A stretch of DNA of 64,000 bases from an uncultured Bacteroidales bacterium (GCA_903877385.1 CAIRDP010000009.1:1-64000), one strand, 5' to 3'. Shown: positions 27,394 through 36,966, counted from the stretch's first letter. The notes: generated from the sequence alone by a model not told the origin. Program-made: numbers and translations.

Positions 27394-27416
27394 CAGGGAA
27401 AAATAAGGTGTGTAAA

Positions 27417-28076
27417 TCAGATGTCTATAGAAGTGTACAATTTTACCGCCCCAATGATGCCCATGATGAGCATCTGGATTGCGATCACTGTGAGGATAAG
27501 GCCCATCACCCTGGTAATTATCTTAATTAATCCGTTCCCCAGCAGTGCTGCAATCTTTTTTGATGAGAGGAACAGCAGGTATGTAAGAAAAGCGATAATT
27601 GCGAATAACCCGATTACAATGACCACATTGGCGATGGATTTATCAGCTCCTACAAAGTTCATGGCCGTTGCGATCGTACCCGGGCCTGCGAGCAGCGGCA
27701 TACCCAATGGAGTAACAGCGAAGTTCGAAAGGGCCTGTTTCATATCCTCGGCGTTCATTTCCTTCTGAACTTTGATCTTTGACTCCTCCCCGTTGAGCAT
27801 ATTATAACCGATAAAAAATACAATAATGCCGCCAGCGATCTGGAATGCAGGTATGGTTATCCCAAAAACACGGAAGATCAGGTGACCGAAAATGCAGAAT
27901 GAAGCAATGATCAGAAAAGCTGAAAAAGAAGCTCTGAATGCCATCCACCTTGCCGTTTTATCGTCAAGGTCTTCTACCATACCAATAAATATCGGCAGGA
28001 TACCCAGAGGGTTCAGCATAGCCAGAAAGCCAATGAAAACCGTTGTATAATGAAGAATATCGGAGTGGAATTTCAT
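27417..28076 (-). CDS. MarC family integral membrane protein
   Basis: A 219-residue protein with six hydrophobic helices and the family marks AMLNPLGILPIF near residue 19, GGIIVFFIGYNML, and TPLGMPLLAGPGTIATAMNF near 120. MarC/YhgN proteins are polytopic membrane proteins of unknown transport function. The early link of MarC to multidrug resistance was withdrawn, so I give no substrate. Its start overlaps the end of the upstream amidotransferase-like gene by four bases. Confidence 0.92.
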   Translation of the reverse strand: MKFHSDILHYTTVFIGFLAMLNPLGILPIFIGMVEDLDDKTARWMAFRASFSAFLIIASFCIFGHLIFRVFGITIPAFQIAGGIIVFFIGYNMLNGEESKIKVQKEMNAEDMKQALSNFAVTPLGMPLLAGPGTIATAMNFVGADKSIANVVIVIGLFAIIAFLTYLLFLSSKKIAALLGNGLIKIITRVMGLILTVIAIQMLIMGIIGAVKLYTSIDI

Positions 28077-28867
28077 AAATGCTTCTTTGAGTTTAGAAAT
28101 GTTTTACATTCACTTACGAACTTATCGGCAAGCTTACCCGACAAAGGATTGCCGGCATCCATTCGTTCGGGATGCCATTGTACCCCCATTAAAAAATTTT
28201 TACCTTCGGGATTCAGCCACTCAATGCCTTCAACAAGCCCATCAGCCGATCGGGCGCTTACTGTCAGCAGTGGTGACAGCAGGTCAACCGCCTGATGATG
28301 ATTTGTTGTTACAAGGGCGGAATCGACACCGGTAAGCTGGTACAGTGAAGAGTTCCTCTGAACGTAGACTTCATGAGTGCAATGCAAATAATCCCTGCAC
28401 ATATGGGTAACCCTTTGTCCGTAATCTGTGGGAAGGTCTATAATGAGTTTGCCTCCCAGATAGACATTGATTAGCTGATGACCCCGGCAGATGCCGAATA
28501 TGGGCATTTTCATCTCCAGGGCTTTGCTTATAACCGCTATTTCAAGGCTGTCGCGACGCAGGTTGCATCCGCTGCATCTGCCCGATTCAGTCTCCTTGCC
28601 GTACCAGCCCGGATAAACATCTTCTCCTCCTGTCAGTAACAGCCCGTCACAATTGCCAAGCACTTCTGTCGCAACATTCTTGTTCAGGGTATACAGGTTG
28701 ATTATCTGTACCCCGGGGTCAGCTCTTTTAAGCCACTGTACATAATTTGGCGAAGATTTTGATAAAGCTATCCTCAGTTTGCTTTCCTTCAACCCGCATG
28801 AAAATAGAATCAACAGTATCAGGCTGAACGAAAGGCTTTGTTTTAAATGCCTGAAAATTCGGGACAT
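28073..28867 (-). CDS. Class I glutamine amidotransferase-like lipoprotein (peptidase C26 type)
   Basis: The domain is of the gamma-glutamyl hydrolase / PuuD type: GLLLTGGEDVYP, the nucleophile in FGICRGHQ, and the GVQWHPE histidine-glutamate pair near the C terminus. These enzymes hydrolyse gamma-glutamyl amides. I chose the ATG at 28867 (264 residues) over 28900 because it begins a clean lipoprotein signal peptide whose lipobox ends LFSC. The upstream start would also overlap the previous gene's stop. Export of a C26 enzyme as a lipoprotein is unusual and suggests a periplasmic gamma-glutamyl or peptidoglycan-type substrate. The gene overlaps marC by four bases and follows trmN6. Confidence 0.85.
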   Translation of the reverse strand: MSRIFRHLKQSLSFSLILLILFSCGLKESKLRIALSKSSPNYVQWLKRADPGVQIINLYTLNKNVATEVLGNCDGLLLTGGEDVYPGWYGKETESGRCSGCNLRRDSLEIAVISKALEMKMPIFGICRGHQLINVYLGGKLIIDLPTDYGQRVTHMCRDYLHCTHEVYVQRNSSLYQLTGVDSALVTTNHHQAVDLLSPLLTVSARSADGLVEGIEWLNPEGKNFLMGVQWHPERMDAGNPLSGKLADKFVSECKTFLNSKKHL

Positions 28868-28899
28868 AATCAGAAGAATTTTGTCAAAAGTATAAAACA

Positions 28900-29616
28900 T
28901 CAGGTATTCTTCTGATTAAAAAGATGAAAATTTTGAGTCATGGAAAGGTATTTCTCACTGAAGCGGTTCTGATGGTCCAGTATTACCAGCTTATCCTCAA
29001 AGGGTTCAGATGGTATTTTGAACCTGAATTCGACCAGGATGCGGTGGGGATGTTTTGAGGGCGAAGGCTTTATTGTGAGTGTCCTGGCCGGATATAAGCC
29101 TTTATCCGAGGCCATTGCCGTGAACAGTTTTCCTTCATTTACAGGCAGAATAAGACAAAGTGAGGAGCCGGCATGCATTAAACTCAGGGAATGCTCCAGC
29201 AGGGATTCAAACGTAAGGGTGCATTCATGTTTTGCAATAAGCTTCCCCGGAGAAACAGGTTTAAGTGAGTTTATAAAAAAAGGAGGATTGGATATGATGA
29301 TGTCATAAGGATGGACGGCAAGGCGGGCATGTTCCCCAAGTGAACGGTGGATGACATGGATGCGTGACGCCCATGGGCTTTGTAATACATTATGATCTGC
29401 TTCCTCTACAGATGGTCTGTGAATGTCGATTGCATCGATTTTTGCATCGGAAACCTGGGCCATCATCAGCGCCAGTACGCCGCATCCTGTTCCCAGGTCG
29501 AGTATCGATGATGCTGCAACGGGCCTAACCCACGACCCAAGCAGCATAGCGTCTGTACCAACCTTCATCGTGGAACGGGAGTCTTCAACCTGGAATTGGC
29601 GAAAACGGAAAGACAT
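28900..29616 (-). CDS. trmN6: tRNA1(Val) A37 N6-methyltransferase family protein
   Basis: A 238-residue Rossmann-fold methyltransferase. The SAM-binding motif is ILDLGTGCGVLALM near residues 39-52, the acidic ribose contact is in DAIDIHRP, and the catalytic NPPF tetrapeptide is in IISNPPFF. N-terminal FRQFQVEDSRSTMKVGTDAMLLGSW matches the YfiC/TrmN6 signature, including the VGTDA/MLLG block. E. coli YfiC methylates A37 of tRNA-Val. It sits one base after rimM in an RNA-maturation operon with rpsP, which supports the call. Confidence 0.9.
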   Translation of the reverse strand: MSFRFRQFQVEDSRSTMKVGTDAMLLGSWVRPVAASSILDLGTGCGVLALMMAQVSDAKIDAIDIHRPSVEEADHNVLQSPWASRIHVIHRSLGEHARLAVHPYDIIISNPPFFINSLKPVSPGKLIAKHECTLTFESLLEHSLSLMHAGSSLCLILPVNEGKLFTAMASDKGLYPARTLTIKPSPSKHPHRILVEFRFKIPSEPFEDKLVILDHQNRFSEKYLSMTQNFHLFNQKNT

Positions 29617-29617
29617 A

Positions 29618-30142
29618 CTACAGGTATATCTCGATTAATCCTTCGGGTGCTTCAATATGAATGATCTTCCTTTCCCTGTCGATGTTCTTAATTATCTGGT
29701 CAACCACAGGGATGAGAATCTCTTTCTCACCATGACGTACCTGGAACAAGGCCTGCTGATGCAGATCCAAAATGCTTTCCACTATTCCCAGTTCACCTTG
29801 CCTGGAATCAATGACCGTATATCCTTCGACTTCGTGAAAATAAAACTGTTTGCCGCTGAGGGGGGGCAGGCTTGAAACAGGAAGGAACATTTCCCTTCCT
29901 GTATATTCTTCAGCTTCATCGGCCGAAGAAACGTCGGCAAAAGAAAATAATGCAGAATTCCTGTTTTTAAGTTCTACCCTTGTGATAAAAAACGGAATCC
30001 GTTCACCATATACATCCAGGTAAACGGATTCCAGTCTTTGATATTTCTCGGGTTCATCCACATCGAGGTGGACCATGAGCTGACCTTTATTGCCGAATGT
30101 TTTGAGAATTTTTCCCAGGTAATAAAAGTCATTGTTTGGCAT
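29618..30142 (-). CDS. rimM: 16S rRNA processing protein RimM
   Basis: The 174 residues contain the N-terminal RimM barrel (YYLGKILKTFGNKGQLMV near residues 7-24) and a C-terminal PRC-barrel domain (FYFHEVEGYTVID, then ILIPVVDQIIKNID and the EAPEGLIEIYL end). RimM assists late 30S subunit assembly and binds S19. The rpsP-rimM order is the common bacterial arrangement; the trmD gene often found next is replaced here by trmN6. Confidence 0.96.
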   Translation of the reverse strand: MPNNDFYYLGKILKTFGNKGQLMVHLDVDEPEKYQRLESVYLDVYGERIPFFITRVELKNRNSALFSFADVSSADEAEEYTGREMFLPVSSLPPLSGKQFYFHEVEGYTVIDSRQGELGIVESILDLHQQALFQVRHGEKEILIPVVDQIIKNIDRERKIIHIEAPEGLIEIYL

Positions 30143-30162
30143 GAGACAAGCTCAAATACAGC

Positions 30163-30717
30163 TTATTCCTGCTTTGGTTCTTCAGCCTGAACAGGTTCGG
30201 CGGCAACAACCGGGGCTTCTTCGGCAACAACTACGGAAGCATGCTCAGCGGCAGCGATTTCGGCACGTTTCTTTGCAACGGCCTGAGCTTTGGCTTCGTT
30301 GAGTTTAATTTCATTTTCGTGCAGCTTTTTGCGCGCATCCTTTACGCTGAGTTCGTAGTCTTTCTTCTTGCCTGCGATCTTGGCCTGTTTGTCCTGAAGC
30401 CATGCCTGAAATTTGATTTCAGCCTGTTCCTCGGTCATAGCGCCTTTTTGAACACCTTTAAGCAAGTGACTTTTGTAAAGGATTCCCTTGTACGATAAAA
30501 TGGCCTTGACCGTATCGGTCGGCTGGGCCCCGTTATTCAGCCAGTTGATGGCTAAATTAAAATCGATATCAATTTCGGCTGGCCTTGTTAACGGGTTATA
30601 GGTGCCAATTTTTTCGATAAACTTCCCATCCCGTGGTGCACGACCATCCGCAATAACAATGTGGTAGAAAGGCTGGCCTCTCTTACCTCTTCTCTGTAAC
30701 CTGATTTTGGTTGGCAT
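30163..30717 (-). CDS. rpsP: 30S ribosomal protein S16 with long C-terminal tail
   Basis: The N-terminal ~85 residues are S16: [42 protein letters not shown]. At 184 residues it is twice the usual length. The extra part is a helical K/E/A-rich stretch followed by an acidic Ala/Val/Glu/Pro tail. Such extensions are usual in Bacteroidota S16 proteins. It is the first gene of the rpsP-rimM-trmN6-amidotransferase-marC run, with a promoter at 30781-30812. Confidence 0.97.
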   Translation of the reverse strand: MPTKIRLQRRGKRGQPFYHIVIADGRAPRDGKFIEKIGTYNPLTRPAEIDIDFNLAINWLNNGAQPTDTVKAILSYKGILYKSHLLKGVQKGAMTEEQAEIKFQAWLQDKQAKIAGKKKDYELSVKDARKKLHENEIKLNEAKAQAVAKKRAEIAAAEHASVVVAEEAPVVAAEPVQAEEPKQE

Positions 30718-30780
30718 ACCTAATTGATTGATTAAATGAATAATTGATCTTAATACTACCTGTTAAATGAAACAGGGGTG

Positions 30781-30812
30781 CAAAGGTCGTAAAATAATAT
30801 TAATCTGCCAAA
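30781..30812 (-). promoter_or_regulatory. Promoter of the rpsP operon
   Basis: On the minus strand, TTTG (30812-30809), 20 bases, then GACCTTTG (30788-30781) matches the Bacteroidota consensus except for the first base of the -7 box. The leader before rpsP is about 60 bases. Confidence 0.65.
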
Positions 30813-30823
30813 AGGTGAACGAA

Positions 30824-31441
30824 CTATTTATCAAACTTGATAAACTTGTCCCTGGAAGTATAGCAGAATGCGCATTTTTCTTCCGGTTTTGCCTGATCAT
30901 AGGTATTCCCGCACTTAGGGCAAACCCAATAAACCCTTGGTAAAGATTTCACGTCATTCTTGTTCAGGGCATTTATGGCATTCGTGTAAATTAGGAAATG
31001 TTTTTTCTCTGTTTCCATGGCCCAGCGGAAAGACTTTAAGGCATCAGTTGCATTTTCATCCCTCGCTGCCTTGATGAATTCGGGGTACATGGTCATCATT
31101 TCATAGTTCTCGCCCTTAATGGCGTCGTCCAGGTTTTCCTTTGTTGTTTTTACAGTAAACTGCGGACTTTCGGATTCCACTTTCCCGCCAAGTTTTTCAA
31201 TTACTGCCTTGTGATTTAATGCGTGTACAGCTTCGGATTTTGATGTGGCTGCAAACATTATGGCAAGAGGCAAAAGTCCTTCTTTCCTGGCCTGCTCTGA
31301 AAAAGCGGCATACTTTGCCGAGGCAGCAGATTCACCTTTGTAAGCAGCTTTCAGGTTCTCCATTGTTTTTTCGGTGCCGGCCCTGGCCGATAATCCTAAT
31401 ACAATCATAAAGATCAATGAAAGCATTCTTTTTTTTCTCAT
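30824..31441 (-). CDS. Exported rubrerythrin
   Basis: A 205-residue protein with a signal peptide of about 21 residues (ending ARA-G). The ferritin-like diiron domain has the two ExxH-type helices (GESAASAKYAAF near 36 and MEKKH-type WAMETEKKHF near 141). A C-terminal rubredoxin-like site has CPKCGNTY and CAFCYTSRDKF. Rubrerythrins reduce hydrogen peroxide using electrons from rubredoxin-like centres. Most are cytoplasmic; the clear signal peptide here points to the periplasm. It suits an anaerobe or microaerobe that meets oxygen and uses a cbb3 oxidase. Its electron donor would need to be periplasmic. Confidence 0.9.
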   Translation of the reverse strand: MRKKRMLSLIFMIVLGLSARAGTEKTMENLKAAYKGESAASAKYAAFSEQARKEGLLPLAIMFAATSKSEAVHALNHKAVIEKLGGKVESESPQFTVKTTKENLDDAIKGENYEMMTMYPEFIKAARDENATDALKSFRWAMETEKKHFLIYTNAINALNKNDVKSLPRVYWVCPKCGNTYDQAKPEEKCAFCYTSRDKFIKFDK

Positions 31442-31490
31442 AGTCTCAGATTTTAATGTTAAACGTCCCCGGCTTATATCTTTGCGTATA

Positions 31491-31925
31491 TTAAATCCCG
31501 ATCATAAAATCCATGACCAGTTTCCCTCCCAGGAACCCCGTGATTGTAATAAAAATCACAGATACCAATGACAAACCGAAAGGGATATATTTGTAAAATG
31601 TATTTTCAGTTTTCTGGTAAACCAGTATGATCCTTGCAAGCGTGGCAACGATTACAGCCACCAGGGCCATGGTCGCGAATAACTCATGCGCATCTTTCAC
31701 CTGCATGGCTTCACCTTCCATCTGGTTTACGCCGGCAATAAAATGCCCGGTTCCCCATGCAGCAATTGCCCCAAGCATACCAAGGACCTGCAAATAATAT
31801 CCTGCCCTGGGTAAACAGGTTTCCTTTTTATACAGAAGTGATACAAGGTCAAACAAAAATGCGACTGTTATCAGTGCAATGGGAAAGTGGACCGATAAGG
31901 GATGAAAATGGGAAACAGGTATCAT
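31491..31925 (-). CDS. DUF2231 membrane protein
   Basis: The 144 residues hold four membrane helices. The start HFHPLSVHFPIALITVAFLFDL and the GAIAAWGTGHFIAG helix are the DUF2231 signature, with conserved histidines that could bind heme or metal. Family members are found near cytochromes and redox proteins; a function has not been established. It precedes the rubrerythrin gene by 49 bases on the same strand, so the two may be co-expressed. Confidence 0.82.
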   Translation of the reverse strand: MIPVSHFHPLSVHFPIALITVAFLFDLVSLLYKKETCLPRAGYYLQVLGMLGAIAAWGTGHFIAGVNQMEGEAMQVKDAHELFATMALVAVIVATLARIILVYQKTENTFYKYIPFGLSLVSVIFITITGFLGGKLVMDFMIGI

Positions 31926-32079
31926 GACACCGAGTTTACAGCAAAAATAAGAAAAAGCGCAGAGGATTTCAAGATCGGAATGCCGTGACCGCTAATTTTT
32001 AGTTTTCAACAATCCTCCGGTGAAATCATTTATCAGGTATTTTTGAATTCCATTATCTCTCCCTTGTAATTTTTTCAAG

Positions 32080-35000
32080 ATGCTGAATTTTACTCACTTG
32101 CATGTACATTCCCAATATTCCATCCTGGATGGAGCCTGTGATGTGAAAGGATTGGTTAAAAAAGCATCTTCACTTGGAATGAAAGGGGTTGCCATAACCG
32201 ATCACGGCAACTTGTTCGGAGCCAAGGCTTTTCTTGAAGCCGCCTCCGGGATCAAGGACTTCAAACCGGTTATAGGTTGTGAAACATATGTAGCCAGGAG
32301 GTCGTGTCTCAACAAGATGGACCCGGCCGACCGCAAAGGCGAACATCTGATAGTTCTGGCCAAGAACCTCAGGGGCTATGAGAACCTGGTCAAACTGATC
32401 TCCTTCTCATGGACCGAAGGTTTTTATTACAAACCAAGGATAGATAAACAGCTGCTAAAGGAATATCACGAAGGGCTGATTATTTCGTCGGCCTGCCTGG
32501 CGGGAGAGATCCCAAGGGCTATACAGGCAGGGAATATAAATAAAGCAGAGGCCGCCATTGCCGAATTCAAGGAAGTATTCGGCGATGATTTTTACCTCGA
32601 GCTGATGAGGCATAAGGCTACCGATCCCACCCGCGATCACAGCGTTTATGAAAGGCAGGCCGAAGTTGACAAGGTGCTGATAAAGCTTTCAAAAAAATTC
32701 AATGTCAGGCTGATTGCCAGCAACGATGTGCATTTTCTTAATGAAGCTGACTCAGAGATGCACGACCGTTTACTTTGCGTGAACACGGGAAAATTCATGG
32801 ACGACCCAGACCGGTTACGGTACACAGGGCAGGAGTGGCTTAAAAGCCAGGAGGAAATGGGAGAACTCTTTTCGGATATCCCTGAAGCCCTTGAAAACAC
32901 CATGGAGGTCCTGGAAAAAATCGAGATGTTTGACCTGAACAGGGATCCTATAATGCCCGATTTTCCTCTCCCTGAGGACTTCCCCGATGCTGATGAATAT
33001 CTCAGGCATCTCACCTATAAAGGAGCCGAAAAAAGATATCCTGCACTCACTTCCGAGCTGAGTGAGAGAATTGATTTTGAGCTTGCCACCATTAAAAAAA
33101 TGGGGTATCCCGGGTATTTCCTCATAGTCCAGGATTTTCTTAACGCTGCCCGCGAAATGGGGGTTGCAGTGGGCCCCGGAAGGGGATCAGCAGCTGGATC
33201 GGTTGTCGCTTTCTGCATAAGGATTACCGATGTGGATCCCTTGAAATACAACCTTCTTTTTGAAAGGTTCCTCAACCCTGACCGCGTTTCCCTTCCTGAT
33301 ATCGATATTGATTTCGATGAGGACGGGAGGGATCGTGTGCTCAAATGGGTTGTAAACAAATACGGACGTGACAAGGTGGCCCAGGTCATTACCTTTGGAA
33401 CGATGGCCGCAAAAGGGGCAATCAGGGATGTGGGAAGGGTTCACCGGATGCCGATAGACCAGGTCTCGGCCCTCACCAAACTGATCCCGGGCCGGCCAGG
33501 GATCACATTGAAAGCCGCTTATGAAGAAGTCCCGGAACTGAAAGCAGCCAGGACCTCATCAAACAAGCTGATTGCCGATACGCTTAAATATGCAGAGGAA
33601 CTTGAAGGATCGATCCGACAGACCGGGTTGCATGCCTGCGGAATAATCATAGGAAGGGATGACCTTACAAAGTACATCCCCATTGCAACCAATAAGGAAT
33701 CGGACCTGCTGGTAACCCAGTTTGACGGGGATTACATTGAGAAAGTGGGCATGCTCAAAATGGATTTCCTTGGGCTGAAAACATTAGCCATCATCAAGGA
33801 TGCCGTTGACAATATAAAACTTTCGAAAGGGTTTGACCTGGATATTGAAACTATCCCCTTCGACGATCAAGTTACCTACGAGCTTTTCAGCCAGGGCAAG
33901 ACAACAGGCATATTCCAGTTTGAATCGGATGGGATGAAGAAATACCTCAGGGAACTCAAGCCCAACCAGATCGAGGACCTCATTGCCATGAATGCCCTTT
34001 ATCGCCCGGGGCCGATGGAGTATATTCCAAGGTTCATCAACCGTAAGCACGGGAGGGAAAAGATAGAATACGATATCCCGGTCATGGAAAAATACCTTAA
34101 GGACACTTATGGTATTACCGTTTACCAGGAACAGGTCATGCTTCTTTCGCAGGAGCTTGCAGGCTTCACCAAGGGCGAAGCCGATTCTCTTCGTAAGGCG
34201 ATGGGAAAGAAGATCGAAGAAATAATGAACAAACTAAGGCCAAAGTTCTTCGAAGGCTGCAAAAGAAACGGGATTCATGAAGAAACTGTAAGCAAGATAT
34301 GGAAGGACTGGGAGGCTTTTGCAAATTATGCATTCAATAAATCCCATTCAACCTGCTATGCCTATGTTGCATACCGTCAGGCATATCTTAAAGCCCATTA
34401 TCCTGCCGAATTCATGGCTGCCGTCCTTAGCCGCAACCTCTCCGACCTTAAAGAGATCACCTTGTTCCTTGACGAATGTAAAAGGATGGCCCTGTTGGTC
34501 CTGGGGCCTGATGTCAATGAAAGCGAGCACAGGTTTACAGTAAACCGCAGGGGGGAGATCCGGTTCGGAATGGCAGGGATCAAAAATGTTGGGGAAGCCG
34601 CTGTTATGGCTATAACCGACGAAAGAAAAAAGCATGGCCCTTTCTTCAGTATTTTTGATTTTACAAGGCGGATATCATCTCACCATATAAACAAACGTTG
34701 CATGGAAGCTCTCGCAAAAGCCGGGGCTTTTGATGGTTTTGACGGAATGCACCGCGCACAGCTTTTTCATAAGGAAAACGGGGATGAGACTACCTTCCTG
34801 GAAAGCGTAATCAGACATGCCACCGATTACCATTCCAGGAAATCCAGTTCGCAACAGTCGCTGTTCGGTGAAGCTGAAGTAGTTGAAATGGTTGATCTGA
34901 GGCTTCCCGACTGTCCTCCCTGGTCAAGGCTTGAGCAGCTCAGGTACGAGAAGGAAATTACAGGGTTTTATATGAGCGGCCATCCTCTGGATGATTATAA

Positions 35001-35574
35001 GCTTGAGATCGATCAGTTTTGTGATGTTACCACGGAACAACTCAAAGCCGATCTGCGACCATACAAAGGCAAGGAAGTTTGTTTTGCGGGCACTGTGGTC
35101 AGTGCGACCCATAAGACCGGGAAAACAGGCAAACCCTTCGGCTCCTTTGCGATTGAAGATTATGTGGATTTTGTTTCAGTTTCCCTTTTTTCGGAGGATT
35201 ACCTGCGTTTTAAACATTTCATGGAGGAAGGGCAGCATGTATTTATTAGAGTGAAAATCGAACCCCGGTACGACAATCCTGACCAGCTGACCCTCAAGGT
35301 GCTTCATGTTTCGCTGCTCGCCGAAGTCATAGAAAAGCATGCGAGGTCACTTACTCTTACCTTCCCGATTGAAGAGCTGAACGCTGAAACAGTCGATAAA
35401 ATCCAGAAACTTGTAAAACATCATAAAGGAAAGTGCCAGCTAAGGATACGGGTGGCTGATCCAATGGAAACGTTCATTATAGAGCTTCCGTCAAAGCGGT
35501 TCAGGGTGAATGCAAAAGAACTGATACAGGCCATGGCTGATTTTCCCGGGATTGGCTTCCATCTTTCTGAATAA
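32080..35574 (+). CDS. dnaE: DNA polymerase III alpha subunit
   Basis: At 1164 residues this is a standard DnaE. The PHP domain starts HLHVHSQYSILDGA with AITDHGN following. The polymerase palm has PDIDIDFDEDGRD, carrying catalytic aspartates near residue 410, and GRGSAAGS shortly before it. Then come HhH and OB-fold regions, the OB part near residue 1000 (VCFAGTVVSATHKTGKTGKP). It is the replicative polymerase that extends both strands at the fork. It is plus strand, divergent from DUF2231, with no regulatory element that I can name in the 154 bases between. Confidence 0.98.
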   Translation: MLNFTHLHVHSQYSILDGACDVKGLVKKASSLGMKGVAITDHGNLFGAKAFLEAASGIKDFKPVIGCETYVARRSCLNKMDPADRKGEHLIVLAKNLRGYENLVKLISFSWTEGFYYKPRIDKQLLKEYHEGLIISSACLAGEIPRAIQAGNINKAEAAIAEFKEVFGDDFYLELMRHKATDPTRDHSVYERQAEVDKVLIKLSKKFNVRLIASNDVHFLNEADSEMHDRLLCVNTGKFMDDPDRLRYTGQEWLKSQEEMGELFSDIPEALENTMEVLEKIEMFDLNRDPIMPDFPLPEDFPDADEYLRHLTYKGAEKRYPALTSELSERIDFELATIKKMGYPGYFLIVQDFLNAAREMGVAVGPGRGSAAGSVVAFCIRITDVDPLKYNLLFERFLNPDRVSLPDIDIDFDEDGRDRVLKWVVNKYGRDKVAQVITFGTMAAKGAIRDVGRVHRMPIDQVSALTKLIPGRPGITLKAAYEEVPELKAARTSSNKLIADTLKYAEELEGSIRQTGLHACGIIIGRDDLTKYIPIATNKESDLLVTQFDGDYIEKVGMLKMDFLGLKTLAIIKDAVDNIKLSKGFDLDIETIPFDDQVTYELFSQGKTTGIFQFESDGMKKYLRELKPNQIEDLIAMNALYRPGPMEYIPRFINRKHGREKIEYDIPVMEKYLKDTYGITVYQEQVMLLSQELAGFTKGEADSLRKAMGKKIEEIMNKLRPKFFEGCKRNGIHEETVSKIWKDWEAFANYAFNKSHSTCYAYVAYRQAYLKAHYPAEFMAAVLSRNLSDLKEITLFLDECKRMALLVLGPDVNESEHRFTVNRRGEIRFGMAGIKNVGEAAVMAITDERKKHGPFFSIFDFTRRISSHHINKRCMEALAKAGAFDGFDGMHRAQLFHKENGDETTFLESVIRHATDYHSRKSSSQQSLFGEAEVVEMVDLRLPDCPPWSRLEQLRYEKEITGFYMSGHPLDDYKLEIDQFCDVTTEQLKADLRPYKGKEVCFAGTVVSATHKTGKTGKPFGSFAIEDYVDFVSVSLFSEDYLRFKHFMEEGQHVFIRVKIEPRYDNPDQLTLKVLHVSLLAEVIEKHARSLTLTFPIEELNAETVDKIQKLVKHHKGKCQLRIRVADPMETFIIELPSKRFRVNAKELIQAMADFPGIGFHLSE

Positions 35575-35590
35575 TGTGGAAATGATTTAT

Positions 35591-35598
35591 TAATTTTG
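35591..35598 (+). promoter_or_regulatory. Possible -7 element for trxA
   Basis: TAATTTTG matches TAnnTTTG and lies 17 bases before the trxA start codon. The -33 element is not clear. Confidence 0.4.
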
Positions 35599-35614
35599 TG
35601 TAAAATTTTGAAAT

Positions 35615-35932
35615 ATGTTTGAGACTTTCACTGATGCCGATTTTGCCGAAAAGGTTGAAAAATCCGATAAATTAGTTGTTGTAGATCTCTCCGCCGAATG
35701 GTGCGGTCCGTGCCGGATGGTAGGCCCGATCATTCATGAGCTTGCTGCAGAATATGAAGGAAGGATAGTGGCAGGCGAATTGAATGTGGATGAAAACCCT
35801 GTTACCACTGCAAAATACAAGGTACGAAATATTCCGACCGTTCTTTTCATCAAGAATGGCGAAGTTGTAGATAAACAGGTAGGAGCCGTTCCCAAGGCCA
35901 ATTACAAGAACCTGGTAGAAAAACACATTTAA
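35615..35932 (+). CDS. trxA: Thioredoxin
   Basis: A 105-residue thioredoxin with the active-site WCGPC near residues 28-32 in LSAEWCGPCRMVGP and the cis-proline loop IPTVLFIKNGE near 75. There is no signal peptide, so it acts in the cytoplasm as a general disulfide reductant. It follows dnaE by 40 bases. Confidence 0.97.
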   Translation: MFETFTDADFAEKVEKSDKLVVVDLSAEWCGPCRMVGPIIHELAAEYEGRIVAGELNVDENPVTTAKYKVRNIPTVLFIKNGEVVDKQVGAVPKANYKNLVEKHI

Positions 35933-35934
35933 CA

Positions 35935-36005
35935 AGTAGCGAAATAGCGAAATGGCGAAATAGCGAAATAATTTCGCTATTTCGCTAAAACGCTACTTCG
36001 CTATT
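35935..36005. repeat. Intergenic 8-bp tandem and inverted repeat, possible terminator
   Basis: Four copies of TAGCGAAA (one as TGGCGAAA) run into inverted copies. GCGAAATAGCG pairs with CGCTATTTCGC around a short AT-rich loop, and the outer AAGTAGCG pairs with CGCTACTT. The block fills the whole trxA-DUF58 gap. It can form a long hairpin with T-rich end and may end trxA transcription, but its tandem build marks it as a repeat element. Confidence 0.75.
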
Positions 36006-36010
36006 TTCCC

Positions 36011-36943
36011 ATGCCTGTCCTCGACCAAAGTCAGTTTGAACGTTACTCTCCCCTGGAATTTATTGCAAAACAGGTGGTTGAAGGATTTATTACAGGCCTT
36101 CATAAAAGCCCGTTTCATGGTTTTTCGGTAGAGTTTGCCGAACACAGGCTGTATAATCCCGGGGAGTCGATCAGGAATATCGACTGGAAGCTGTTCGGCC
36201 GCAGCGACAGGCTATATGTCAAACGTTTTGAAGAAGAAACGAACCTCCGCTGCCAGATTTTTATCGACAACTCTTCTTCGATGTATTACCCGGTTATCAA
36301 CAAACCTGATATCGGGAATCCCAACAAAATTACTTTTTCAATTTACCTTACAGCGGCCCTGATGTTTCTCCTGAGAAAACAGCGTGATGCCGCAGGATTA
36401 AGCTTCTTTTCTGACAGCGTTGAACTTCATACGCAGTGTAAATCAAGTTCGGTTCATTATAAATACCTGTACCGGGAGCTTGAAAAGCTGCTGCATCCGG
36501 TCTCGCCCGAAACCAGGAAAAAGACAGCCCTGGCTCAGGTTATTCATGAACTGGCCGAAAGAATACACAGGAGATCACTGGTTTTGATCTTCAGCGATAT
36601 GTTTGAAAACTCTGCAGAAACAGAGGAATTGTTCTCGGCCTTGCAGCATTTGAAGCATAATAAGCATGAAGTGGTTTTATTCCAGGTTGTGGATAAAAAG
36701 AAGGAAGTTGAATTTATTTATGAAAACCGCCCATACAAATTCATAGACCTGGAATCGGGCCAGGAAGTTAAGCTGTTTCCCGAGGAAGTGAGGCAGCAAT
36801 ACCTGAAAGGAATTGAAAAATTCAGGAAAGATCTTGTCCTTCGATGCGGGCAGTACAAGATCGACCTGGTTGAGGCCGATATCAATGCCTCGTTTAACCA
36901 TGTGCTTATGCCTTACCTTGTGAAGCGAAGCATGTTATACTGA
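36011..36943 (+). CDS. DUF58 domain protein
   Basis: The 310-residue protein has the DUF58 core: [42 protein letters not shown] near residues 36-77, then a vWA-like fold with [10 protein letters not shown] and LIFSDMF. DUF58 proteins usually sit next to MoxR ATPases and BatA-type vWA membrane proteins. Here neither neighbours it, although a BatA-type gene is 11 kb away at 23084. The role is probably in folding or assembling envelope proteins. The start codon falls just after the repeat block. Confidence 0.9.
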   Translation: MPVLDQSQFERYSPLEFIAKQVVEGFITGLHKSPFHGFSVEFAEHRLYNPGESIRNIDWKLFGRSDRLYVKRFEEETNLRCQIFIDNSSSMYYPVINKPDIGNPNKITFSIYLTAALMFLLRKQRDAAGLSFFSDSVELHTQCKSSSVHYKYLYRELEKLLHPVSPETRKKTALAQVIHELAERIHRRSLVLIFSDMFENSAETEELFSALQHLKHNKHEVVLFQVVDKKKEVEFIYENRPYKFIDLESGQEVKLFPEEVRQQYLKGIEKFRKDLVLRCGQYKIDLVEADINASFNHVLMPYLVKRSMLY

Positions 36944-36966
36944 TACCTGCGCTTCCTTATTTTTCC

